Positions 8,466-16,198 of a stretch of 64,000 bases of DNA are shown one piece after another. The first letter of the stretch is position 1. Each line of letters opens with the position of its first letter. The notes below the pieces were generated by a model. That model was not told the DNA's origin. It did not search any database and saw nothing but the letters and a program-made list of their open reading frames with translations. Source of the stretch: Acidaminococcus intestini DSM 21505 (lineage in GTDB: Bacteria > Bacillota > Negativicutes > Acidaminococcales > Acidaminococcaceae). The stretch lies in contig NZ_AULA01000005.1 in NCBI RefSeq assembly GCF_000425045.1, positions 42,982 through 106,981 of the forward strand. Reading direction: 5' to 3'. A program made the translations under genes and the position numbers.

Positions 8466-10214
8466 ATGGATGAGGTCATAATCCGTGCCCAAGAACTGAA
8501 TAAGACGTTTTCCCTTAAACGGGGAAAACGTGTGGAAGCCCTTAAGGATCTTGATCTTACTGTGAAAAAAGGGGAGCTGACAGCCATTATTGGTCCTGAT
8601 GGAGCCGGGAAAACCACCTTTATGCGGCTTATAGCGGGATTGATGGATCCTACAAAAGGAAAGCTGTGCGTATTGGGGCTGGACAGCGTCAAAGAGGCGC
8701 AAACAATCCAGCGCCGCATTTCCTATATGCCACAAAAATTTGGCCTTTATGAGGACCTGACCATACAGGAAAACATGGAACTTTATGCCGACCTTCATGG
8801 CGTGCCCAAAGAAAAAAGGCCGGAACGGTTTCATAAACTGCTGACCATGATGGGCTTGGAACGTTTTACCGATCGTCTTGCAGGCAATCTGTCAGGCGGA
8901 ATGAAACAAAAACTTGGTCTGTCCTGCACCTTGGTTCGATCGCCGGAACTTTTGCTCCTAGATGAACCTACGGTCGGTGTCGATCCCCTCAGCCGGCGGG
9001 AATTGTGGGAAATCCTTCAGGAATTTGTCCATGAAGAAAATTTATCCGTCCTTGTCAGTACCGCTTATATGAATGAAGCGGCACTGTGTCAAAAGGTCTA
9101 TGTCCTTAACAAGGGACAGCTTCTTTTTAGCGGGACTCCAGACGGTCTTGCGGAGGTTGCTAGGGGCCGCTGCTATGCCCTTGAATCCCCTAAAAAGCAG
9201 CCGACCCGTCTCCTGCAGGCCCAGCTCATCGATGACCGGGACCATGTGGTCGATGCCGTGCCCCGCGGCGGGAAGGTTCATTTTATCCTCCAGGAAGGCG
9301 TGACTGGTGTTCCTTATCTCGAAAAACGCGGGATCAAGGCAGAGCCGGTTCCTTCCACGCTGGAAGATGGCTTCATGATCCTTTTGAAAAAAGCGGAAGA
9401 AGATTCCCTTCCCCTTTCCCAAGCTGGTGGATCCCTTGATCAGGAAGCGCTGTCCAGCCCTCGGAACGTGAATATCATTGTCAAGAATCTGGTCCGCAAA
9501 TTTGGGGACTTTACAGCGGTTTCCAATACTTCCTTTGAAGTCCATGAAGGGGAAATCTTTGGACTTTTGGGGCCGAACGGGGCGGGTAAGACAACGACCT
9601 TCAAGATGCTTTGCGGGCTATTGCCAGCAACAAGCGGTTTTCTTTCTGTGGCGGGCGTCAACCTGCGGCAGGCCCGGACACAGGCAAGGGCCCATATTGG
9701 GTATGTCGCGCAGAAATTTTCGCTGTATCGCCATATGAGCGTCAAGGAAAACCTGCTCTTTTTTGGGGGTGTCTATGGACTTGGCCCTAAAAAATTGGCT
9801 CAGCGGATTGCGGCTGTTACCCATGAATTTTACTTGTCCGATTGTCTTGACCGTAAGGCTGGTGACCTCCCGGGCGGATATAAGCAGCGGCTTTCCATGG
9901 CTTGCGCACTCCTTCATGAACCCAAGATCCTTTTTCTCGATGAACCGACATCGGGAATCGACCCACTTACGCGGCGCAATTTTTGGCGGCAGATCACGGC
10001 CCTAGCGGCTCGAGGAACCACCATCATCATTACGACCCATTTCATGGAAGAGGCTGAATACTGTGACCGTTTCATGATTCAGGACAATGGCCATCTATTG
10101 GCCATTGGAAGTCCTGCGGAAATCCGGCAAACCCTCCATAAGGAGGGGGCGGATATGGATGAAATCTTTATGACGATTGTTGAACAGGCGCGAAGGAAAG
10201 GAGAGAACTCGTGA
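8466..10214 (+). CDS. ABC exporter ATPase with two fused nucleotide-binding domains (YbhF-like)
   Basis: A 582-residue protein with two ABC domains in tandem. The first has GPDGAGKTT and LSGGMKQ, with LLLDEPTVGVD. The second has GPNGAGKTTT, LPGGYKQR (a variant signature) and LFLDEPTSGID. A linker of about 100 residues joins them. It powers the two permeases that follow and overlaps the next start (TGATG). The fused layout is the same as E. coli YbhF, part of the YbhGFSR drug and cation exporter. Confidence 0.92.
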   Translation: MDEVIIRAQELNKTFSLKRGKRVEALKDLDLTVKKGELTAIIGPDGAGKTTFMRLIAGLMDPTKGKLCVLGLDSVKEAQTIQRRISYMPQKFGLYEDLTIQENMELYADLHGVPKEKRPERFHKLLTMMGLERFTDRLAGNLSGGMKQKLGLSCTLVRSPELLLLDEPTVGVDPLSRRELWEILQEFVHEENLSVLVSTAYMNEAALCQKVYVLNKGQLLFSGTPDGLAEVARGRCYALESPKKQPTRLLQAQLIDDRDHVVDAVPRGGKVHFILQEGVTGVPYLEKRGIKAEPVPSTLEDGFMILLKKAEEDSLPLSQAGGSLDQEALSSPRNVNIIVKNLVRKFGDFTAVSNTSFEVHEGEIFGLLGPNGAGKTTTFKMLCGLLPATSGFLSVAGVNLRQARTQARAHIGYVAQKFSLYRHMSVKENLLFFGGVYGLGPKKLAQRIAAVTHEFYLSDCLDRKAGDLPGGYKQRLSMACALLHEPKILFLDEPTSGIDPLTRRNFWRQITALAARGTTIIITTHFMEEAEYCDRFMIQDNGHLLAIGSPAEIRQTLHKEGADMDEIFMTIVEQARRKGENS

Positions 10215-11323
10215 TGAATGGATTCCTGCGGCGGATGGGTGCTTTGATCAAAAAAGAGTTTCTCCAGCTCTCCCGCGATTCCAGTTCCCTTTTGCTGGGG
10301 ATTGTCCTTCCCATTGCGTTGATCCTGATTATCGGGTATGGCATTTCCCTTGATATCCGGGATATTTCCACGGCAGTTGTTTTGAAAGATCCTTCTCCTA
10401 AAGCCCAGGATGCGGTGAGTTTCCTGAATGGATCCCGCTATTTTTCTCCTACTTACGTCACCTCTTTCAAGGAAGCCGAAGCCCTCTTGCTCGATCGAAA
10501 GGCCAGTGTCATTATCGATATTCCGCCGGATTTCACATCCAGGCTTTCTCAGGGCCGGGCAAAAATCTTTGTCGCTCTCGATGGGGTGGAAACAGCCACG
10601 GCCATGACGACCCAGACCTATATTGAAAGCGGGATAGCTTCTTTTTTGAGGCGGCAGAAGGGAGTGGCAGGATCGGCACAGGTCGTCCTTGAGCCCCGCA
10701 TGTGGTTCAATGATGCCAATTCCAGTACCTGGTTTTTCCTGCCAGGGCTGATTATGCTGATAGTAACCCTTGTGGGCATCATGTTGACGGCTATCGTCAT
10801 GGCTCGGGAGTGGGAACGGGGCACTTTTGAATCCCTTTTTGTCACGCCCGTCCGTCCTTTGGAACTGATTCTTGCCAAGATTATCCCCTATTTTTGTGTG
10901 GCTATGGTGGGGGTTTTTCTTTGTCTTTTTTTCTCGCGGTTCCTCTTTGAGGTGCCCCTTGTGGGCTCTCTTGCGATGGTAATCTTGATTTCCATGATTT
11001 ATCTTATGGTTGCCCTTGGCATCGGGCTTGTCATCTCTGAAGTGACCAAGAATCAGTTCCTTGCCTGCCAGTCCTCCCTTTTGATCAGCTTCCTTCCCTG
11101 CTTTGTCCTTTCAGGGTTTATCTTTGATTTGCGGTCCACTCCGATAGGGGTCCAGCTTATCGGTGCCATCCTTCCCTTCAGTCACTATTTGACCTGCATC
11201 CGGGCCCTTTTTCTTTCCGGCACCCATTGGGGGATTCTCCTTAAGGAGGGCGGCCTGCTGCTCTTATATGGAATCTTCTTTATTGGCGCGGCCTTTGGGA
11301 TGACCAGAAAGAAGGTGGAATGA
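10214..11323 (+). CDS. ABC-2 type permease (YbhS-like)
   Basis: About 369 residues. One N-terminal membrane segment (LLLGIVLPIALILIIGYGI) is followed by a large extracytoplasmic domain (about residues 40-170) and then five more membrane helices, the usual ABC-2 drug-exporter layout. MAREWERGTFESLFVTP is the conserved coupling stretch. ATG 10214 overlaps the previous stop; GTG 10211 is a possible alternative. It would pair with the next permease to form the heterodimeric channel. Confidence 0.88.
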   Translation: MNGFLRRMGALIKKEFLQLSRDSSSLLLGIVLPIALILIIGYGISLDIRDISTAVVLKDPSPKAQDAVSFLNGSRYFSPTYVTSFKEAEALLLDRKASVIIDIPPDFTSRLSQGRAKIFVALDGVETATAMTTQTYIESGIASFLRRQKGVAGSAQVVLEPRMWFNDANSSTWFFLPGLIMLIVTLVGIMLTAIVMAREWERGTFESLFVTPVRPLELILAKIIPYFCVAMVGVFLCLFFSRFLFEVPLVGSLAMVILISMIYLMVALGIGLVISEVTKNQFLACQSSLLISFLPCFVLSGFIFDLRSTPIGVQLIGAILPFSHYLTCIRALFLSGTHWGILLKEGGLLLLYGIFFIGAAFGMTRKKVE

Positions 11324-12435
11324 TGGAAGGCATACAGCTTTATTTGGAACAGCTGGCCGTCATCTGCCGCAAGGAAATCCTGGCCATCTGGCAGGATAAG
11401 GCGACACGCCTCATCATTGTCGTGCCCTGTATCATCCTGGGTTTCCTCTTTGGCTATGCAGCCAACTACAATTTGGAGAAAGCCCCTTATGCTGTGATCG
11501 ACCTAAGTCACAGCAAGGAATCGGCTGAGCTGATTTCCCGTATTGATGGAACGGGATTTTTCCAGCGGGCTGTGACGCTTCAAAATGCCGAGGAAATCAG
11601 TGACTATATCAACAGGGGCGAGGTTGTCATGGCTGTTTCCATTCCTCCTGATTTTTCCAGGCGACTGAACCACGCTCAGGAAGCCCCCGTACAAGTTATT
11701 GCCGATGGACGCAACACGGTGATTGCTGGCCAGGTCATAGGCCATATGGGGCAGATCATCAGTCGGTACAATCAGGAAAGGAGCGGAAGCAAAAGCCCCG
11801 TGGCCTTGGAAATGCGGACTTGGTTCAATCCCAACCAGATTACACGGTGGTTCTTTCTGCCAGGCATCATTGGACTCTTGAGTTTTTCCCAGGTCTTTCT
11901 GCTCTCGGGCCTTTCCGTCGCCCGGGAACGGGAAGAAGGAACGTTCGAGCAGATCTTGGTGGCGCCCATTTCAGAGCCCATTATCCTCATCGGCAAAGCC
12001 GTTCCACCCATGATTGTCGGCATCATCCAGTGTACGATCCTGCTTTTTATCAGTCTTTTCTGGTTCAAGGTGCCTTTTGCAGGGTCCTTTCTTGATTTTT
12101 ATGCCGCGGTTTTCTTCTATGTCCTCAGTTCTACCGGGATTGGGCTCTGCGTTTCCGCCATTTCAAAGAATATGCAGCAGGTACTCGTTTACGTCATTGT
12201 CATGATGGTGCCTATGGCCCTTCTCTCGGGAATCATTACGCCAATCCAGAATATGCCGGTCTTCCTACAGACTGTGACCTATATCGATCCCCTACGCTTT
12301 GGCCTGGAACTCATCCGGCGCATTTACTTGGAGGGGCTGCCCCTTACCAGTCTTTCCTGGAATTTATTGCCCCTGACCGTCGTCGCTATTGTGACCTTGA
12401 TCCTTGCGAGCTATTTGTTCCGCCATCATACGTGA
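11320..12435 (+). CDS. ABC-2 type permease (YbhR-like)
   Basis: A 371-residue paralogue of the preceding gene, with which it overlaps by four bases (ATGA). It has the same plan: an N-terminal helix (LIIVVPCIILGFLFGYA), a periplasmic domain, then five helices with VAREREEGTFEQILVAPIS before the coupling region. It is the last gene of the efflux operon, and a terminator follows directly. Substrate is unknown; the E. coli homologues are linked to tetracycline-class drugs, Hoechst dye and alkali cations. Confidence 0.88.
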   Translation: MMEGIQLYLEQLAVICRKEILAIWQDKATRLIIVVPCIILGFLFGYAANYNLEKAPYAVIDLSHSKESAELISRIDGTGFFQRAVTLQNAEEISDYINRGEVVMAVSIPPDFSRRLNHAQEAPVQVIADGRNTVIAGQVIGHMGQIISRYNQERSGSKSPVALEMRTWFNPNQITRWFFLPGIIGLLSFSQVFLLSGLSVAREREEGTFEQILVAPISEPIILIGKAVPPMIVGIIQCTILLFISLFWFKVPFAGSFLDFYAAVFFYVLSSTGIGLCVSAISKNMQQVLVYVIVMMVPMALLSGIITPIQNMPVFLQTVTYIDPLRFGLELIRRIYLEGLPLTSLSWNLLPLTVVAIVTLILASYLFRHHT

Positions 12436-12486
12436 AAAAGGGGCTGTGCAGGAAGAACCAATCATTTCTTCACAGACCCTTTTACT
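12433..12486 (+). terminator. Terminator between the convergent efflux operon and MATE gene
   Basis: AAAAGGGGCTGTG (12436-12448) pairs with CACAGACCCTTTT (12471-12483) with one mismatch, and GAAGAA/TTCTTC extends the stem inward. The MATE stop codon lies inside it. T and A runs at both ends suggest use on both strands. Confidence 0.75.
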
Positions 12487-13825
12487 GTAGGTGCGGGTGA
12501 TGCTTTTTGAGCAAGGACCAGCAGCCAAGGCAAAGAACAATCTGGATGAGGGTTGAGCACGGTGTTGCCAGACCAATATGGAAAAGGGACACCGGTTGGA
12601 ATTGGCTCAGGAGATAGGAAAGGGGAACGCGAACCCCAAAGGATCCCAATATCCCTTGAGCCATGACAAACGAGGTGAGACCCAGCCCATTGTAAAAACC
12701 AATGAAACAGAAGAGAAAACTTGTAAGAAAAGCATCAAAAGCGTAGGCTTTTAGGTAGTCTGCCGCCGCTGCCATAACGGATGGGGAAGAGGTAAACAGG
12801 CCGGCCAGGATGTCGCCGTGAAAAAAGGTGAAAAAGCCCATGATAAGGCCGCAGCCGCAGGAAAGGCCCATGGCACACTGAAGGCCCTTGATGGCACGGT
12901 CCATGCGGCCAGCCCCCTTGTTTTGTGCCGTAAAGGCCGCCATGGATTGCATAAAGGCAGCAGAGACCAGCATGATGAAGCCGCAGATTTTTTCTGAGAC
13001 CCCTACGCCGGCCGAAGCATTAACCCCGAGGCTGTTGGCAATGGCGAGGATGATGAGGAAGGACAGGCCGACAAAAAGATCCTGCACGGCAAGGGGGATT
13101 CCCAAGGAAAGGATCCGTTTGATTGTTTCCTTATGGAAGGTGACATGGGCCCGCGTCATTGCAAAGGGCAGGGGCCGGTTGGAGATGAGGTGATAGGAAA
13201 CAAGGACGCTGATGGCTTGGGAGAGGACCGTTGCCAAGGCCGCGCCGGCGGCACCAAAAGAAAAGACGGCGACCATAAGGAGGTCAAGAACGATGTTTGA
13301 CACGCAGGCAATGGCTACGGCAATAAAGGGGGTGCGGGAATCCCCCATACCGCGGAAGAGTCCGCCAATGAGGTTATAGAAGATCATGATGAGGGCGCCG
13401 CCGCCGCAGATGGATAGATAATGGACCGTCTTCAAAAAAGCGGCTTCCGGAGCATTCATGGCGCGGCTCAAGGGGGCCGCACCCAGGGTCAATAAGAGGC
13501 TGAAGGCAATGCCGATGAGGGCAAAAAGGATCAGGGAGGCTCCTGCAATTTTGCCGCCTTCTGAAGGCTTTTTTTGACCGATCTTCTGTCCCAAAAGGAC
13601 TGTCGTTCCCGTGGCAAGGGAACTGATGAGGTTCGTCACAGTCTGCATGATCTGGGATCCTGTAGCCACAGCGGAAACGTCCGTGCTGGAAGCGAACTGA
13701 CCGACGATAAGAAGATCGACGGTGCCGTACATGGCTTGGAGAAAAAGAGCAAACATGACAGGAAGGGCAAAGTGGATGAGGGCGCGGGGAACGCTGCCCG
13801 AGGTAAAATCGATTCGTGAAGACAT
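12482..13825 (-). CDS. MATE-family multidrug/cation antiporter
   Basis: A 447-residue, 12-helix MATE exporter. The family motif LPVMFALFLQAMYGTVDLLIVGQ opens the first half, and LFRGMGDSRTPF and ALATVLSQAISVLVSY are conserved; the internal duplication is visible around residue 240 (IKRILSLGIPLAVQDLFVG). It would export cationic compounds against Na+ or H+. It stands alone behind a consensus promoter and a leader with an intrinsic terminator, so it is probably controlled by attenuation. The sub-family is closer to MepA/DinF-like proteins than NorM, but I cannot fix it by eye. Confidence 0.92.
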   Translation of the reverse strand: MSSRIDFTSGSVPRALIHFALPVMFALFLQAMYGTVDLLIVGQFASSTDVSAVATGSQIMQTVTNLISSLATGTTVLLGQKIGQKKPSEGGKIAGASLILFALIGIAFSLLLTLGAAPLSRAMNAPEAAFLKTVHYLSICGGGALIMIFYNLIGGLFRGMGDSRTPFIAVAIACVSNIVLDLLMVAVFSFGAAGAALATVLSQAISVLVSYHLISNRPLPFAMTRAHVTFHKETIKRILSLGIPLAVQDLFVGLSFLIILAIANSLGVNASAGVGVSEKICGFIMLVSAAFMQSMAAFTAQNKGAGRMDRAIKGLQCAMGLSCGCGLIMGFFTFFHGDILAGLFTSSPSVMAAAADYLKAYAFDAFLTSFLFCFIGFYNGLGLTSFVMAQGILGSFGVRVPLSYLLSQFQPVSLFHIGLATPCSTLIQIVLCLGCWSLLKKHHPHLQ

Positions 13826-13858
13826 GAAAAGGCTCCTTTCTGCAGAGAAAGCGGGAAT

Positions 13859-13911
13859 AAAAAACGCCGGATAAGAAAACAGGCATTTCAGCCTGTCATC
13901 TTATCCGGCGT
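13859..13911 (-). terminator. Conditional terminator in the MATE leader
   Basis: A 12-bp GC-rich stem (13900-13911 with 13864-13875) plus an inner 6-bp stem, followed on the minus strand by T6. It lies after the promoter and before the MATE ribosome binding site, so readthrough must be regulated or partial. Confidence 0.8.
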
Positions 13912-13947
13912 ACTGTTTCTTTTGAACAGCGTACCCTCTGATGAGTG
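13859..13947 (-). ncRNA. Structured leader with attenuator ahead of the MATE gene (candidate guanidine-class riboswitch)
   Basis: The leader begins at about 13946. On the minus strand GGGTACGCTGTT pairs with AACAGTACGCC (GTAC/GTAC and TGTT/AACA), forming a 5' hairpin. The 12-bp terminator ACGCCGGATAAG/CTTATCCGGCGT (13911-13900 with 13875-13864), with inner stem ACAGGC/GCCTGT, follows and runs into six T. The ACGCC of the first hairpin is also the base of the terminator, so the two structures compete, the hallmark of an attenuation switch. MATE genes in Firmicutes are often controlled by guanidine riboswitches (including the mepA/guanidine-IV class), but I could not match a consensus by eye. 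Confidence 0.55.
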
Positions 13948-13952
13948 AATTT

Positions 13953-13981
13953 ATTATACGGGAGACCATCCTGGTTGTCAA
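13953..13981 (-). promoter_or_regulatory. Consensus sigma-70/sigma-A promoter of the MATE gene
   Basis: On the minus strand TTGACA (13981-13976) and TATAAT (13958-13953) both match consensus exactly, with a 17-base spacer. Such a perfect promoter fits strong initiation followed by attenuation downstream. Confidence 0.9.
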
Positions 13982-14084
13982 GGCGTTGTGCCTTTGAAAT
14001 TAAAATTCTAATTAGGAATGTTAATCATCATTAACCATCATTTTACAGAATGAAAATGGGGCAGTACAATCGAGAGGAAGAAAA

Positions 14085-14948
14085 TTACAGAATCTTGTGA
14101 TAAGTCATCAAGGCTTCCAGAAAGGCCTGGACATGGGGTGCGGTTGATTCTCCATGAGAGATGAGGGCATAGGTGTGGCGCAGGAATGGGGTTCCATCTT
14201 GGAAGGTCATGGGTGCCAGGTTTCCTTGGAACTCCGTGAGACAAATCTTGGGCAGGATGGACCAGCCAAAACCTTCTTGGATGACATCGCGGCAGGCATC
14301 GATACTGCCAAGCCATAGAGCGGCGTCAGGAACGGTGAGTTTTTTTTCAAAGAACCAGCGGTCAATGCTGAACTTGGTGTCCATATCTGTTCGGTGTCCC
14401 ACATAGGGTTCTTGGCAGAGGGTTTCTTCCGTGAGGGGGTGGCAGCTCACGAGGCAGAAGGGCTCTGAATCAAGGAGAATTTTCGTATCGAACCATTTGT
14501 AATCGCCGCGGACGATGGCAATATCTAGTTTGTGGTTCAATAGATCGCTGTAGAGTTTTTCACTGTGGGAATCTATGACGGTCAGATGGACGCGGGGATA
14601 CGTCTGGGTAAAGCGGCGCAGGATGGTCGGAAAATGGCGGCTCATGTAGTTTAAGGAGACCCCAATGGTGATGGATCCTGTGAGCTCATCGGCCGCTGAC
14701 GATACATCTTCTCGGAAGGTTTTTTCGAGAGCAAGGACCTGCTGGCACAAGGTGACAAACAGTTCTCCTTCCCGTGTAAAGCGGACCCCTTTGCGGGAAC
14801 GGGTAAGCAGTTTGCAGTGGAATTCCTCTTCCCAGCCTTGGATCATCTTCGTCAGGGCCGATTGAGTTAGAAAGGCTTCTTTGGCTGTGTGGGTGATATT
14901 CCCGTTTTCGTGGAGGCGGAGAAAATAAGCGAGTTTTTTCGTATCCAT
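14085..14948 (-). CDS. LysR-family transcriptional regulator (YbhD-like position)
   Basis: A 287-residue regulator. The start at 14948 (MDTKKLAYFLRLHENGNIT) has AAAGGAA at good spacing; the frame is open to 15032 but lacks a ribosome binding site there. The winged-helix domain contains HTAKEAFLTQSALTKMI, and the rest is the two-lobed effector domain (GSITIGVSLNYMSRHFP and so on). It is divergent from the isomerase-hydratase operon 89 bases away, the classic LysR arrangement, and would activate that operon when its substrate is present. E. coli has the same layout in ybhD/ybhHIJ. Confidence 0.92.
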   Translation of the reverse strand: MDTKKLAYFLRLHENGNITHTAKEAFLTQSALTKMIQGWEEEFHCKLLTRSRKGVRFTREGELFVTLCQQVLALEKTFREDVSSAADELTGSITIGVSLNYMSRHFPTILRRFTQTYPRVHLTVIDSHSEKLYSDLLNHKLDIAIVRGDYKWFDTKILLDSEPFCLVSCHPLTEETLCQEPYVGHRTDMDTKFSIDRWFFEKKLTVPDAALWLGSIDACRDVIQEGFGWSILPKICLTEFQGNLAPMTFQDGTPFLRHTYALISHGESTAPHVQAFLEALMTYHKIL

Positions 14949-15037
14949 TTTCAATTCCTTTCTGGAATGGAAATTTATTATATAAAGTCGTATAGAGAAT
15001 ATTGTATCACAAAGCAAGTACCAAGGAGGCAAAAATC
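14949..15037. promoter_or_regulatory. Shared control region between the LysR gene and the isomerase operon
   Basis: An AT-rich 89-base divergent region. The stretch ATTATATAAAGTCGTATAGAGAATAT (split here at its centre, 14972-14998) shows imperfect dyad symmetry that could hold a LysR site. No clean -35/-10 pair was seen for the plus strand, which fits activator dependence. Confidence 0.35.
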
Positions 15038-16159
15038 ATGGCGGTAAGAAAATTCCCCTGTGTCTATATGCGGGGCGGGACGAGCAAAGCGGTGTTCTTC
15101 CATAAAGAGGATCTTCCGGAAGAGCCCAAAGCCTGGGATGAAATTTTTTTGAAAGTCATGGGCACACCGGACGTCAAACAGATTGATGGTATGGGAGGCA
15201 CTGTATCTTCGACGAGCAAGGTCGCCATTATTGCCAAATCGACAAGACTCGATGCTGACGTAGATTATACATTCTGTCAGGTTGATATTAAACAGCCAAC
15301 GTTGGGCTGGAATGCCAACTGCGGCAATATATCCTCAGCGGTAGGGCCCTATGCGATAGATGAAGGGCTTGTGGAAGCGGTCGAACCGATTACGGTTGTC
15401 AAGGTCTACAACACGAACACGAAAAAAATCATCGAAGAACATGTCCGCGTCAAGGATGGTCACGCCGATGTCTATGGTGACGCTACCATCAAAGGGGTTC
15501 CGGGAACGGGATCCCCAATCGATATGTACTTCATGGATCCTGCCGGTGCGGCAACGGGAAAACTCCTGCCCACGGGCAGTAAGAGGGATACCCTTGATGT
15601 GCCGGACTATGGCCCTATCGAAGTAACCATCATGGATTGCTCCAACCCAGTTGTCTTCATCCGGGCCAAGGACCTCGGCATCAAAGGGACGGAACTTATG
15701 GAACTAAACGCCAATAAGTCCGTCATGGAACATATTGAACGCGTTCGCTGCCTTGCTGCCAAGGCTTGCGGTCTTGTAGACAACTGGGAAGACGCCCGCA
15801 CAAAATGCACGTCAATCCCGAAGGTTTCCATCATATCCGAACCACAGGATTATGTGAACATGGATGGGGAGACGGTCAAGAAGGAATCTATGGACCTATG
15901 TGTCCGCGGCATTTCTGTCGGCGCTCTCCATAAGGCTTATCCCATGACAGTGACGGTCTGCACGGGGGCTGCGGCACTTATTCCGGGAACTCTTGTGAAC
16001 GAAATTGTAAAGCCGAAGGAAGGCCAGCATCAGTTCATGCTGGGACACGCCAGCGGTGTTACGGATGTGGATATGGAAATGGACGGTGACCGCGTCGTCA
16101 AGGGTGGCGTTCTCCGGACAGCCCGCCGCATCATGGATGGTACGGTCTACATCCGGTAA
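15038..16159 (+). CDS. PrpF-family (DUF453) cis-trans isomerase / tautomerase
   Basis: A 373-residue member of the PrpF family, two pseudo-symmetric diaminopimelate-epimerase-like domains. Conserved elements are PCVYMRGGTSKAVFF, DGMGGTVSSTSK (Lys61) and NANCGNISSAVG (Cys95), the likely acid/base residues. Characterised relatives isomerise double bonds in aconitate-type acids: PrpF (2-methylaconitate), GalD (oxalomesaconate) and related aconitate isomerases. The start at 15038 has CAAGGAGG. It precedes an aconitase-like hydratase by 39 bases. In this setting it might interconvert trans- and cis-aconitate, but the substrate is inference. Confidence 0.85.
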   Translation: MAVRKFPCVYMRGGTSKAVFFHKEDLPEEPKAWDEIFLKVMGTPDVKQIDGMGGTVSSTSKVAIIAKSTRLDADVDYTFCQVDIKQPTLGWNANCGNISSAVGPYAIDEGLVEAVEPITVVKVYNTNTKKIIEEHVRVKDGHADVYGDATIKGVPGTGSPIDMYFMDPAGAATGKLLPTGSKRDTLDVPDYGPIEVTIMDCSNPVVFIRAKDLGIKGTELMELNANKSVMEHIERVRCLAAKACGLVDNWEDARTKCTSIPKVSIISEPQDYVNMDGETVKKESMDLCVRGISVGALHKAYPMTVTVCTGAAALIPGTLVNEIVKPKEGQHQFMLGHASGVTDVDMEMDGDRVVKGGVLRTARRIMDGTVYIR

Positions 16160-16198
16160 GGATAGCTAAAAAAGATTCTTGAAAAAAGGAGAGGGAAC

